A stretch of 64,000 nucleotides of DNA from BOG-908 sp965198915 (GTDB lineage Bacteria > Pseudomonadota > Alphaproteobacteria > Acetobacterales > Acetobacteraceae): assembly GCA_965198915.1 (NCBI GenBank), contig CBDAQC010000001.1:310001-374000 (forward strand), written 5' to 3'. Below are positions 51,033 through 60,303 of this stretch, in pieces. The notes under the pieces are model-generated. The model was not told the DNA's origin. It worked only from the letters and a program-made list of their open reading frames with translations, and made no database searches. The translations under genes were made by a program, and so were the position numbers. The stretch's first letter is position 1. Each line of letters starts with the position of its first letter.

Positions 51033-52192
51033 GTGCCGGACGTCACGCCGAGATGCACCTGGCTGGCCGCCGGCCCGCGCCGCGCCCGCCGGCCGATCTT
51101 CGGCATGAACAGCGCCCAGGCGCAGGCCAGGCCGGGCAGTGTCGCCTGCATCCAGATCAGCGGCACGAACGCGCTGTGACGTGTCGCCACGCTCTGCGCC
51201 GTCAGCCCCAGCGCCAGCAGCCCAACCATGGAGAGCACGGCGGTGAGCGGCCGCCACAGATTGCCGGCGCGCCGGAAGCTTCCCGTCAGCACGCTAACCA
51301 GCGCCACCAGCGCGAAGCTCAGCGCGGTGAGCGGCTGCGTCAGCCGCCTGTTCGCCTCCACCAGGAACTTGCCCGCATCGCCCCTGGCCACCACGTCCGC
51401 GCTCGGGTGCAGCAGCTCGTGCAGGCTCAGCTCGCTATCGTCGCGCGCCCTCGCCTCCTCGCCGTGGCCGGAGCTGGCCAGGTCGATCGTGTCCTCGGCG
51501 AAGGTCAGCACGTCCAGCCGGCCGGTCTTGGCGTCGATCTCCTCGCGAGAGCCGTTTTCCAGCAGCACGCGCGGCGTGTCGCCCTCGGCCACCAGCCGGC
51601 CGCTTTCGGCCAGGATGGTGGCGCGCGTGTTGGTCTGGCGGTCATCCTCCACCATGATGCCGCGCAGCGTGCCGTCGGTGTCACGCGAGCGCACGTACAC
51701 GGTGAGCTGGTCGGATATCGCGGTGAACACGCCCTCCTGCAGCAGGAAGGCGGCCACCTTGTTGCGCAGCTCGAACTGGAACTCCTTGAACGCCGTGTTG
51801 CTGGCCGGCACCACCCAGATGTTCAGCGCGTAGCTGGCCGCCATGGCGATGATCCCGGCCATCAGCGCCGGCCGTGCCAATGCCCATTGCGACAGGCCGG
51901 CCGAGCGCATCACCGTCAGCTCGCGGTCGCCGGCCAGGCGCTGGTAGACGAACTGCACCACCACGAAGGTGGTGATGGGCAGGATCACAGCCACGAAACT
52001 GGGGATCAGCAGCCCCGTGAGCTGCAGGAACACGCGCAGGCTGAGCCCGCGATTGACCACCAGCTCCACGAAACGCAGCGACTGGGTCAGCCAGATCAGC
52101 GCCACCAGCGCGGTTGTGACGGCGACGAGCGCGGTCAGCAGCTGGCGCAGGACGTAGCGGTCCAGTTGGGAGATGGGGGAGAAGCGGGCCAT
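51029..52192 (-). CDS. lptF: LPS export ABC transporter permease LptF
   Basis: 387 residues from ATG 52192 (MARFSPISQLDRYVLRQLL). YjgP/YjgQ family: RFVELVVNRGLSLRVFLQLT, RSAGLSQWALARPALMAG and a periplasmic domain with GIMVEDDRQ. First gene of the lptF-lptG pair. A start seven codons earlier is possible. lptB, lptA and lptC are not in the window. Confidence 0.92.
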   Translation of the reverse strand: MARFSPISQLDRYVLRQLLTALVAVTTALVALIWLTQSLRFVELVVNRGLSLRVFLQLTGLLIPSFVAVILPITTFVVVQFVYQRLAGDRELTVMRSAGLSQWALARPALMAGIIAMAASYALNIWVVPASNTAFKEFQFELRNKVAAFLLQEGVFTAISDQLTVYVRSRDTDGTLRGIMVEDDRQTNTRATILAESGRLVAEGDTPRVLLENGSREEIDAKTGRLDVLTFAEDTIDLASSGHGEEARARDDSELSLHELLHPSADVVARGDAGKFLVEANRRLTQPLTALSFALVALVSVLTGSFRRAGNLWRPLTAVLSMVGLLALGLTAQSVATRHSAFVPLIWMQATLPGLACAWALFMPKIGRRARRGPAASQVHLGVTSGT

Positions 52193-52330
52193 GCCGGTCC
52201 GCACCATAGTCACCGCACGCGGCGGGGCAAAGTTCGGCTTTGTGTCAAAAGCAGGCAGCCGCCACGATTTGCCGGCGGGGCCAAGCTGTACGCCCTTGGC
52301 CTTACGCCCACGGCCTGGCGCATGCGCCGC

Positions 52331-52582
52331 CTAGGGGCGCGGCGGCTGTTCCAGCAGGCAGGGCAGCCCGCCATTCCGCCACCATGCCAGGCAGGTGACA
52401 TGCTGGCGGGCGGGCGTGTCCGCCAGCTCCGCCGGGCGGTCAGGCAGCAAGGCGGGGTTGGCGAAACATTGGGCAAGCCCCAGCGTACGCGTGCAGAACG
52501 GCTGCGGCGGCAGGGCGCTGACCACCGTTCGCCCGCCTTCCGCACAGCCCGTCAGGCCGAGCGCCAGGATGATCCATCGCAT
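52331..52582 (-). CDS. Small putative lipoprotein, Cys-rich
   Basis: 83 residues. RWIILALGLTGC is a short lipoprotein signal with Cys at residue 13. The mature part has four more Cys (PFCTRT, AQCFANP, VTCLAWW and PCLLEQ). No family recognised. The gene is isolated between lptF and a TetR gene; a weak ORF, but the lipobox supports it. Confidence 0.5.
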   Translation of the reverse strand: MRWIILALGLTGCAEGGRTVVSALPPQPFCTRTLGLAQCFANPALLPDRPAELADTPARQHVTCLAWWRNGGLPCLLEQPPRP

Positions 52583-52703
52583 TGCGCCAGGCTAGCGAGG
52601 CGGGGTGAACAGACCGTTTCCGGGCGCGCGGCGCGCTCCGGCCATCTTTTCAAAACGAAACGCCCGTCTTGTGCTACCGCGCCAAGCTGAACACTGTTAC
52701 CCA

Positions 52704-53366
52704 ATGGGCAAGATGCTCGACAAATCCATCCTGAAATGCCGCAAGCCGCGTGGCCAGGGCGCCTCCCGCCGCGGCGAGATACTGGCCGCGGCCAAGCATC
52801 TGTTCGCCGAGGAGGGCGTGGCGCAGGTCACCATGCGGCGCATCGGCGCCGCGGTCGGGGTGTCGCCCACCGCGCTTTACATGCATTTCGCCGACAAGGA
52901 TTCGATGCTGGCGGCTATCGCCCAGGACACGTTCGAGGAGCTGCTCAGCCGGCTGGAGCAGAGCCAGACGCCCGGCCTCTCGGCACGCGCCCAGTTCCGG
53001 CTGGGCCTGCGCACCTATATTGAGTTCGGGCTGGAGCGGCCTGACGAGTACCGCCTGACGTTCATGAGCCGCCTGTTCCGCCGCACCGACGCCAAGACGC
53101 CGGGCGCCGTGGAGATGGCCGACAGGTCCTTCGCCATCCTGCAGGACCGTGTGATCGAGCTGACGCGCAACGGGACGTTCAACGCCATCGGGCCCGCGCC
53201 GCAGATCGCCGAGGCGATCTGGGCGATGCTGCACGGTGTCACCTCCCTGCTGCTGGACCAGGCGGACAATCTGGAGACGCCGCCGGGCAAGCTCATAGAG
53301 GCGGCGCTCGACCTTTTGGAAGCCGGTCTGGTCGGCAATCGGGCGGACCCGGTCACCGCAATATAA
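52704..53366 (+). CDS. TetR family transcriptional regulator
   Basis: 220 residues. N-terminal helix-turn-helix: RGEILAAAKHLFAEEGVAQVTMRRIGAAVGVSPTALYMHFADKD, in which the recognition helix is VSPTALYMHF. A C-terminal ligand domain with RAQFRLGLRTYIEFGLERPD resembles the TetR_C_33 type. It probably represses neighbours. It is followed in the same direction by the RND-domain gene; between them TAAGT-N11-ACTTA is a possible operator. Confidence 0.92.
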   Translation: MGKMLDKSILKCRKPRGQGASRRGEILAAAKHLFAEEGVAQVTMRRIGAAVGVSPTALYMHFADKDSMLAAIAQDTFEELLSRLEQSQTPGLSARAQFRLGLRTYIEFGLERPDEYRLTFMSRLFRRTDAKTPGAVEMADRSFAILQDRVIELTRNGTFNAIGPAPQIAEAIWAMLHGVTSLLLDQADNLETPPGKLIEAALDLLEAGLVGNRADPVTAI

Positions 53367-53428
53367 ACCTTGTTAAGTGAACGCTGGTAACTTATATCGG
53401 GGGTGTCGCACCAGCCCCGGAGGTTTCC

Positions 53429-54025
53429 GTGTTCCACTCACAAGCCATCTGCTCCGCACAGACATTCACCAGCCCGCGCCGGGCGCTCGGCGCGATAGAG
53501 CCCGGCGCCACGGCGCGCCGCCTGCTGCCGCTGCTCGCGGCAGGCGCGCTCGTGGCCGCATCAGCTGCCGTGCCGCATGGAACTGCCCAGGTTGCGGCGT
53601 CCACCAGTCCCGTCATCGTTCAGGATGACGATGTTGTGGCGCTGCGTGACAAGGCGGAGGCGATGCGCGCCAAGCTGTGGGCGATGCCGGGTGTGGCCGC
53701 CGTTACGATCAGCGGCCTGCAGCAGCAGGGCCTGAGCGTCGAATACACGCAGCAACGGCTGGCCAGCTTTGGCCTGACACCGGCGCGCCTCGCGGCTTCA
53801 GTTCCGGCCGATTTGGTGCGCAGCCGGCCGGGTCACCTGGTTCTGCAGGCCGGCGCTTCCGGCGATTTGCAGGGTGTTGCCAACCTTCCGGTGCGTGCCG
53901 GCGGACGGGTGTTCCGGCTGGGTGACGTGGCGATGGTGATGCGTTCGCCTTTGCCGGCGCCGGTTTCCACGTTGCGTATCGATGGGCGGCCGGCGGCGCA
54001 GTTGGGCGTGGTGGGAGTCAGGTGA
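53429..54025 (+). CDS. Secreted stand-alone RND periplasmic (porter/docking) domain
   Basis: 198 residues. Residues 1-60 contain a signal-like basic and hydrophobic stretch (ARRLLPLLAAGALVAASAAV). Residues 65-198 align in layout with the first periplasmic loop of HAE-type RND pumps: LRAKLWAMPGVAAVTISGLQ, RLASFGLTPARLAASV, NLPVRAGGRVFRLGDVAMV and RIDGRPAAQLGV. No TM bundle follows; the stop lies just where the pump would continue. GTG start with GGAGG five bases upstream. Downstream of a TetR gene, as full RND operons often are. Either a relic or an accessory domain. Confidence 0.75.
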   Translation: MFHSQAICSAQTFTSPRRALGAIEPGATARRLLPLLAAGALVAASAAVPHGTAQVAASTSPVIVQDDDVVALRDKAEAMRAKLWAMPGVAAVTISGLQQQGLSVEYTQQRLASFGLTPARLAASVPADLVRSRPGHLVLQAGASGDLQGVANLPVRAGGRVFRLGDVAMVMRSPLPAPVSTLRIDGRPAAQLGVVGVR

Positions 54026-54196
54026 GGCAAGGCCTTCTTTTTTGAAAAAAGAAGCAAAAAACTTTCGCTTCCCCGCCTGCATCGACCTGCCCCCTGGTTC
54101 TGCTAGAACGCGGGTTGCAGAACCAGAGCGCACCTTCGTGCAAGCGGGGAAGCGAACGTTTTTTGCTTCTTCTTTCAAAAAAGAAGGCCTTTCCTT
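54026..54196. repeat. R17: paired-arm R repeat (convergent spacer)
   Basis: The left arm (54028-54068) reads GGCCTTCTTTTTTGAAAAAAG and CAAAAAACTTTCGC. The right arm (54153-54193) has AACGTTTTTTGCTTC and TTCTTTCAAAAAAGAAGG. The interior has GGTTCTGCTAGAACGCGG and TTGCAGAACC, which can fold. Confidence 0.85.
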
Positions 54197-54198
54197 CC

Positions 54199-55683
54199 TT
54201 AGGTCCGCAACTCCCGCGCCACCAAAGCCGCGTGTTCAGCCTGGTCCGCACGCGCCCGCGCCGGGCTCCAGCGCCCGATCATGCTGAAGATCAGCAGCAC
54301 GAACACCACGGCACCTGCAGCCGAGAACAGGTACCAGGTCTGCCACTGCCCCGGGGCCGCCACGGCCGCATGCGCGATCACCTGCATCTTGGCCAGCAGG
54401 TCTGGCGGCACGGTAGCGTGCGCCTCCTGCAACCGCTTGAAGGCTTCCACTGTCGGCGGCGCCTCCACCAGCGGCGTTACGGTATCGACGACATGCGGCA
54501 GGGCCAGGAACGAGGCGGTGACCACCAGGCGCAGCAGCCAGCCCCAGATGGCCAGTCCGGTGGCGGTCAGCGCCGGGTTCAGCTTCTCCACCATCTCCGT
54601 GAAGCTGGCCATCCAGGTGGCGTAGGCGGCACCCATCAGGGTGGACAGGCTGACGGCGATCAGCGCCATCACCCCGAAGGCCGGATGCAGCGGCGTCGGC
54701 CAGCCGCCGGCCATGAACAGCCAGATCAGCAGCGCCGCGCCCACGCCGCCCACCAGCATGAACGGCTTGCGCACGCCCAAAGCGTCCGACCACATGCCGG
54801 CGATGATCAGCGCCACCGCGTTGGCCCCCCAGCTCCAGTTCAGCAGGCTGTTGGCCCGGGCCGGCGTGAAGCCGTAGACGGTGACCAGGTAGATCACGCC
54901 GAACGCCACCGTGGTGTAGTACACCAGCAGCAGCAGGGAGACGCCGAGGGCGGAGCCCACCACGTCCAGCCGCAGCATCTGCAGCCAAGGATTGCGCTGC
55001 AGTCCGGCGACAGGCACCAGCGCCGCGCGGCGCTCGTTCAGCGCGCGGTCCTGCTCGCTGACCATCACCTGGCCGCGCAAAGCGGGGCTGAGTTCGCGCA
55101 GCGACAGCACGGCCAGCACCCACACCGCCAGGCCGAAGATGCCGCAGATCAGGAACTGGCCGCGCCAGTCCGGCAGTACGGGCAAGGTTGCCGAATCCAC
55201 CGCGCTGACCAGCAGGCTGCCGAGCACCGGGCCGATGGTCCAGAACCCCATTGCGGTGGCGCGCCCCACCTGCGGTGAGAAGTCGCGTATCAGCGCCGGC
55301 GTCGCCACCAGGATGATGCCCTCGACGAAGCCGAGGATGATCTGCAGCACGGCATAGGACAGCCGGTCCGGCGCGTGCGGCAGCACGAAGCCCACCAGCA
55401 CGCATACCAGCAGCAGGCCCCAAACCACCAGGTTGGCGCGGCCGAACCGGTCCGACAGCCCGGCCAGCAGCGAGGCGAAGGCGCCCAGCGCATTGGCGAT
55501 CGCCAGCCAGCCGACCAGATAGGTGAAGCTCATGTGCAGGTCCCGCATGATCAGCGGCAGCACGCCGCCCTGCACGTACAGCGCGTAGTACAGGGCCACC
55601 GTGATCAGCACCACGAGCCCCAGCTGGAAGCGCCTGGCTGCGGGGTCGGGGTAGTGCTCCAGCTCGCGTTTCGGTAGCCGCAT
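54199..55683 (-). CDS. MFS transporter
   Basis: 494 residues from ATG 55683, with twelve TM segments. LSDRFGRANLVVWG is MFS motif A after TM2; FVEGIILVATPALIRDFSP and GFWTIGPVLGSLL lie in the N-half, and MWSDALGVRKPFML is the second motif A. Probably an organic acid or drug transporter. Divergent from the P450 gene over a 200-bp spacer, so the pair may share a substrate. Confidence 0.9.
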   Translation of the reverse strand: MRLPKRELEHYPDPAARRFQLGLVVLITVALYYALYVQGGVLPLIMRDLHMSFTYLVGWLAIANALGAFASLLAGLSDRFGRANLVVWGLLLVCVLVGFVLPHAPDRLSYAVLQIILGFVEGIILVATPALIRDFSPQVGRATAMGFWTIGPVLGSLLVSAVDSATLPVLPDWRGQFLICGIFGLAVWVLAVLSLRELSPALRGQVMVSEQDRALNERRAALVPVAGLQRNPWLQMLRLDVVGSALGVSLLLLVYYTTVAFGVIYLVTVYGFTPARANSLLNWSWGANAVALIIAGMWSDALGVRKPFMLVGGVGAALLIWLFMAGGWPTPLHPAFGVMALIAVSLSTLMGAAYATWMASFTEMVEKLNPALTATGLAIWGWLLRLVVTASFLALPHVVDTVTPLVEAPPTVEAFKRLQEAHATVPPDLLAKMQVIAHAAVAAPGQWQTWYLFSAAGAVVFVLLIFSMIGRWSPARARADQAEHAALVARELRT

Positions 55684-55885
55684 CAGGACGCTCCGGTTGG
55701 TTTTCCGGCAAGCATAGGGAAAGGCAGGACGGAGGGAAGGCCCTGCTGCCCGGGAAATCCGGCCCGGCCTGCCGCCACCGCCGCGCATGCAGTGCGGGCG
55801 CCGCCGCCGGCGGAAGCTTTATGTTATTGCCGTTAACCGAGGGCGTGCTAGCGTCTCCCCAACGAACGACCAGGGGATGCGACCG

Positions 55886-57148
55886 ATGGACAACATGACC
55901 TTCAACCCGCTGGCGCCGGTAGAGACGGACGCCTACGCGATTCCGCTGGACCAGCTAAATCCCGCCCAGCCGACGCTGTTTGCGCAGGACGCGATTTGGC
56001 CGTTCTTCGAGCGGCTGCGCCGCGAGGCCCCGGTGCACTACACGCCGGAGAGCGAGTTCGGGCCGTACTGGTCGATCACCAAATACAAGCAGATCCTGCA
56101 GGTGGAGGCCAACCACGAGGCGTTCTCCTCGGACGTCTATCGCGGCGGCATCGTCATACGCGATCCGGAGCCGGATTTCGTTCTACCGATGTTCATCGCC
56201 ATGGACCCGCCGCGGCACGACCTGCAGCGCGAGGCGGTGAACCCGGTGATCTCACCCACCAATCTGGCGCGGCTGGAAGTGCTGATACGCGAGCGCGCCG
56301 GCGCCATCCTGCACGCGGTGCCGGTAGGCGAGGTGTTCGACTGGGTGGACACAGTCAGCATCGAGCTGACCACGCAGATGCTGGCCACGCTGTTCGACTT
56401 CCCGCAGGAAGAACGCCGCAAGCTGACGCACTGGTCGGACGTGGCCACCGCGATGCCCGGCGCCGGGCTGATCGAGAGCGAGGCCGAGCGTCAGGGGATC
56501 CTGCTGGAATGCCTGATGCGCTTCACCGAATTGTGGAACCAGCGGGTGAACGCGCAGCCCACCGGCGACCTGATCAGCCTGATGGCGCATGCCGAGGCCA
56601 CGCGCGAGCAGACGCCGATGGAATATCTGGGCAACCTGCTGCTGCTGATCGTGGGCGGCAACGACACCACGCGCAACAGCATCACCGGCGGCCTGCTGGC
56701 GCTGAACAAGTTCCCTGACCAGTACACCAAGCTTCTCGCGGATCATAGCCGGGTGGGCAACATGGTGCCCGAGATCATTCGCTGGCAGACGCCGTTGGCG
56801 CACATGCGCCGCACCGCCACGCGGGACATCGAGTTCGGCGGCAAGCAGATACGCGAGGGCGACCGCGTGGTGATGTGGTACGTCAGCGGCAACCGCGACG
56901 AGGAGGTGATCGAGAACCCGAACGCGTTCGACATCGCGCGTGACCGCCCGCGCCGCCACCTCTCCTTCGGCTTCGGCCTGCACCGCTGCCTGGGCGAGCG
57001 GCTGGCCGAGCTGCAGCTACGCATCATGTGGGAGGAGATACTGAAGCGTTTCGGCAGGATCGAGGTGGTCGAGGAGCCGAAGCGCGTGTTCTCGGCGTTC
57101 GTAAAGGGATACGAGCGCATGCTGGTGCGGGTGACGGCGAGGGCGTAG
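55886..57148 (+). CDS. Cytochrome P450
   Basis: 420 residues from ATG 55886 (AGGGG nine bases upstream). I-helix LLIVGGNDTTRNS, ExxR in VPEIIRWQTP, and the heme loop LSFGFGLHRCLGERLAEL with the axial Cys. A soluble bacterial class I enzyme needing ferredoxin and reductase, which are not adjacent. Sequence style resembles CYPs that hydroxylate terpenes, steroids or alkyl chains, but the substrate cannot be set. Divergent from an MFS gene. Confidence 0.94.
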   Translation: MDNMTFNPLAPVETDAYAIPLDQLNPAQPTLFAQDAIWPFFERLRREAPVHYTPESEFGPYWSITKYKQILQVEANHEAFSSDVYRGGIVIRDPEPDFVLPMFIAMDPPRHDLQREAVNPVISPTNLARLEVLIRERAGAILHAVPVGEVFDWVDTVSIELTTQMLATLFDFPQEERRKLTHWSDVATAMPGAGLIESEAERQGILLECLMRFTELWNQRVNAQPTGDLISLMAHAEATREQTPMEYLGNLLLLIVGGNDTTRNSITGGLLALNKFPDQYTKLLADHSRVGNMVPEIIRWQTPLAHMRRTATRDIEFGGKQIREGDRVVMWYVSGNRDEEVIENPNAFDIARDRPRRHLSFGFGLHRCLGERLAELQLRIMWEEILKRFGRIEVVEEPKRVFSAFVKGYERMLVRVTARA

Positions 57149-57245
57149 GGGATCAGCCAGCGCATGCCGGTGCGGATAGGGACAGACGGCGCGCGCTTCG
57201 CGACCTGTTCGAAGAAGCCGCGCTAAGCTGCTCCAGGCCGATACG

Positions 57246-57692
57246 ATGACCTCGCTGGCTGCCGTCCTGGACGCTGCCATGGCGCCGGGGGCAGCGATAC
57301 TCCTGGATGCGGACCGCGCCGCCGTGCCGGCCGAGTTGTTGGCCCGTGCCCGCGATTTCGCCGCCACCCTGCCGGCAGGGCGAGAGGGCCTTGTCGTCAC
57401 GCTGCTGCATGCGCACCGGCCCGGGCTGGAGGCGTTCGAAGGTCACGCCGCAAACGCCACGCTCTGGGCGTTCACCCAGCAGGCCGCCCGAAGCTGGGCG
57501 CCGCGCCGCATCAGGGTCAACGCCATTGGCCTGGGGGCGAGCGCGTTCGGGCCTTTCGAGCCGCTGGAGCAGGCTGGCCGCGCGGCTTGCCCGGTGCCCG
57601 CACCGGCCGCCACCTTGGACGACATCGTGCGTGCGCTGCGTTTTCTCGCCGGGTGCCCCTCGGTCACGGGGCAGGTCGTGCGGCTCGGCTGA
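57246..57692 (+). CDS. Short-chain dehydrogenase-like protein lacking catalytic and Rossmann motifs
   Basis: 148 residues. The C-terminal part follows SDR layout (ATLWAFTQQAARSWAPRRIR, VNAIGLGASAFGPFEPLEQ, FLAGCPSVTGQVVRLG). The GxxxGxG nucleotide loop is absent and the YxxxK pair is replaced by HAANA. SDR genes like this often precede folB in alphaproteobacteria, where intact ones resemble dihydromonapterin/pteridine reductase. Here activity is unlikely. It may be a relic or a structural paralogue. Confidence 0.7.
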   Translation: MTSLAAVLDAAMAPGAAILLDADRAAVPAELLARARDFAATLPAGREGLVVTLLHAHRPGLEAFEGHAANATLWAFTQQAARSWAPRRIRVNAIGLGASAFGPFEPLEQAGRAACPVPAPAATLDDIVRALRFLAGCPSVTGQVVRLG

Positions 57693-57748
57693 GGGACGGC
57701 GCCGAAGCGTCTTTTCCCAAAGACAGGGGCTTGGCCTATACCCGTTCC

Positions 57749-58174
57749 ATGGACTCCTTCAGCCCGGCCAGCGCCGCCCTGCGCCTGCGCCACGTCTTCC
57801 TGCACGACATGGTGCTGCAGGCCAGCATCGGCGTGCATGCCCATGAGCACGACGCCCAGCAGCGCATACGTATAAACCTGGACCTGGCCGTCACCGACGA
57901 CGGCGCGGCGCCCATGTCCCGCGCGGCGCCCTCGCGTGACGAGCTTGCGCGCGTGGTCGATTACGAGGCGGTGGCGAACCGGGCGCGTGCCATCGTGGGA
58001 GCCGGCCATGTGCGCCTGGTGGAGACCTTGGCCGAACGGCTGGCGGAAGCCTGCCTGGAAGATGCCAGAGTGCGTTCGGTACGGGTCCGGGTCGAAAAGC
58101 TCGATGTCTTTGCGGATGTCGGTGCTGTGGGGGTGGAGATCGAGCGCCATTCCAGGGCCGGGACGCCGGTTTAA
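57749..58174 (+). CDS. folB: Dihydroneopterin aldolase (FolB)
   Basis: 141 residues from ATG 57749. VFLHDMVLQASIGVHAHE is the FolB N-terminal motif with the catalytic Tyr position filled differently, RIRINLDLAV the second strand, and LVETLAERLAEACL with VRVEKLDVFADV the C-terminal part. It cleaves dihydroneopterin in folate synthesis. No other fol genes are near. Confidence 0.9.
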   Translation: MDSFSPASAALRLRHVFLHDMVLQASIGVHAHEHDAQQRIRINLDLAVTDDGAAPMSRAAPSRDELARVVDYEAVANRARAIVGAGHVRLVETLAERLAEACLEDARVRSVRVRVEKLDVFADVGAVGVEIERHSRAGTPV

Positions 58175-58408
58175 TCCCCCGCTCGCCAGGACTTCCTGTA
58201 TTTCCAGCAGGTTAGGTTTTGCGACCGTTTGATGACGGCTAGCATTTCGGAAACCGAGCATAGTCAAGCACTTTCGCAGATCGTGTGATCACAGACCCGT
58301 GTGGTAGCGTTTGGCTGCCGTGTGCATGGGCTTTGCACAGGACGATTTGCCCACAGAGTTATCCCCAGCCTTGAGCACCAGCCCGGGCGGGCCCAACCTA
58401 AATGCCTG

Positions 58409-60280
58409 ATGCCTGACCAGATAATGCCCGACGCCCCCGCCTTGCGCGGCGTGGCGGTCATAGAAACCGTCGTTGCCACCCTGCCGCTCTCGCCCGGCGT
58501 ATACCGCATGCTGGATGCGAAGGGCGAGGCGCTGTACGTCGGCAAGGCGCGTTCGCTGAAGAAGCGGGTGACCAACTACACCCAGATCAACCGGCTGGAA
58601 GAGCGGCTGCGGCGCATGGTGATGGACACGGTCTCCATGGAGATCGTGACCACGCATACCGAGGCCGAGGCGCTGCTGCTGGAAGCCAACCTGATCAAGC
58701 GGCTGAAGCCGCGCTACAACATCGTGCTGCGGGACGACAAATCCTATCCGTGGCTGATGCTGGCCGAGGATCACGCTTTTCCGCAGATCACCAAGCACCG
58801 CGGCAACCAGTCCCGCCCCGGCAGCTACTGGGGCCCGTTCGCCAGCGCCTGGGCGGTGAACCAGACGGTGAACGCGATGGAGCGGTTGTTCCTGCTGCGC
58901 TCCTGCGCGGACACGGTGTTCGCCAACCGCTCCCGCCCTTGCCTGCTGCACCAGATCAAGCGCTGCTCGGCGCCCTGCGTCGGCCGCATCACCGCGGAGG
59001 ATTACGCGGGCCTGGTGGCGCAGGCGAAAGCCTTCCTTTCGGGCAAAGTGGCGACCCTGCAACGCGAACTGTCCGCCGAGATGGAGGCGGCCAGCGCGCG
59101 GCTGGAGTTCGAGCGCGCGGCCGCCGTGCGCGACCGCATACGCGCGCTGACCCATGTGCAGGGCAGCGGCATCATCAATCCGGCCAGCCTGACGGATGCC
59201 GACATCGTGGCACTTTGGCAGATCGCCGGGCAGAGCTGCGTGCAAGTGTTCTTCATCCGCGGCGGCCGCAACAACGGCAACCGCGCGCATTTCCCCGCCA
59301 CCGTGAAGAGCGACGAGCCTGGCGACATCCTGGCCGCCTTCATCGCGCAATTCTATGACGACAAGCCGCCGCCGGCGCTGATCCTGGCCAACCACGACCT
59401 GCCCGAGGCCGACCTGATCGCCGACGCGCTGAGCCTGAAGGCGAGCCGGCGCGTGGAGATCGCGGTGCCCAGGCGCGGCGAGAAGCGCCAGGTGGTGGAG
59501 CATGCGGAGACCAACGCGCGCGAGGCGCTGGAGCGCAAGCTCGCCGAATCGGCTGGCCAGGCCAAGCTGCTGGACGGCGTGGCGACGCTGTTCAACCTCG
59601 CCGCGCGGCCGGAGCGCATCGAGACGTACGACAACAGCCACATCATGGGTACCTCGGCGTACGGCGTGATGGTGGTGGCCGGCGCCGAAGGCTTCCGCAA
59701 GAACGCCTACCGCAAATATTCCATACGCAGCGCGATCGCGCCGGGCGACGATTTCGGCATGATGCGCGAGGTGATGGAGCGGCGTTTCGCGCGCGCGCAA
59801 AAGGAGCGCGACGAGGGTGGCCCGGCGGCGGACTGGCCGGATATCGTGCTGATCGACGGCGGCGCCGGCCAGTATTCCGCCGCGCGCGCGGTGCTGGACG
59901 ATCTGGGTGTCACCGACGTGACGCTGATCGCCATCGCCAAGGGGCCGGACCGCGACGCAGGCCGCGAATGGTTCTTCACCGCCGACCGCCCGCCGTTCCA
60001 GCTGCCGCCGCGAGATCCGGTGCTGTACTACCTGCAGCGTCTGCGCGACGAGGCGCACCGGTTTGCGATCAGCACGCATCGGGCAGGGCGGTCGAAGGCG
60101 CTGGTGACGAGCGAGCTGGACGAGGTGCCGGGCATCGGCTCGGCGCGCAAGCGGGCGTTGCTGAACCATTTCGGGAGCGCGCGCGGGGTGAAGCAGGCGG
60201 GGTTGGAAGATCTGCAGGCCGCACCCGGCATAAACAAGGAGACGGCGCGGCGGGTCTACGCGTATTTCCATACGAAGTGA
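58409..60280 (+). CDS. uvrC: UvrABC system protein C
   Basis: 623 residues. GIY-YIG nuclease (PLSPGVYRMLDAKGEALYVGKARSL, ~20-45), UVR/UvrB-binding helix pair (SARLEFERAAAVRDRIRAL), the RNase H-like nuclease (ETYDNSHIMGT, RKYSIR, VLIDGGAGQYSAA, ADRPPFQLPP) and a C-terminal tandem helix-hairpin-helix (LDEVPGIGSARKRALLNHFG). It makes both incisions in nucleotide excision repair. The start is chosen among two ATGs (58409, 58424). No SOS box is evident upstream. Confidence 0.95.
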   Translation: MPDQIMPDAPALRGVAVIETVVATLPLSPGVYRMLDAKGEALYVGKARSLKKRVTNYTQINRLEERLRRMVMDTVSMEIVTTHTEAEALLLEANLIKRLKPRYNIVLRDDKSYPWLMLAEDHAFPQITKHRGNQSRPGSYWGPFASAWAVNQTVNAMERLFLLRSCADTVFANRSRPCLLHQIKRCSAPCVGRITAEDYAGLVAQAKAFLSGKVATLQRELSAEMEAASARLEFERAAAVRDRIRALTHVQGSGIINPASLTDADIVALWQIAGQSCVQVFFIRGGRNNGNRAHFPATVKSDEPGDILAAFIAQFYDDKPPPALILANHDLPEADLIADALSLKASRRVEIAVPRRGEKRQVVEHAETNAREALERKLAESAGQAKLLDGVATLFNLAARPERIETYDNSHIMGTSAYGVMVVAGAEGFRKNAYRKYSIRSAIAPGDDFGMMREVMERRFARAQKERDEGGPAADWPDIVLIDGGAGQYSAARAVLDDLGVTDVTLIAIAKGPDRDAGREWFFTADRPPFQLPPRDPVLYYLQRLRDEAHRFAISTHRAGRSKALVTSELDEVPGIGSARKRALLNHFGSARGVKQAGLEDLQAAPGINKETARRVYAYFHTK

Positions 60281-60303
60281 GGGCGCGGGGTGTCTGCGAC
60301 GCA

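Noticed and set aside
58345..58385. DnaA-box-like string TTATCCCCA near uvrC
   Set aside because: A single imperfect match with no cluster or origin-type genes nearby.
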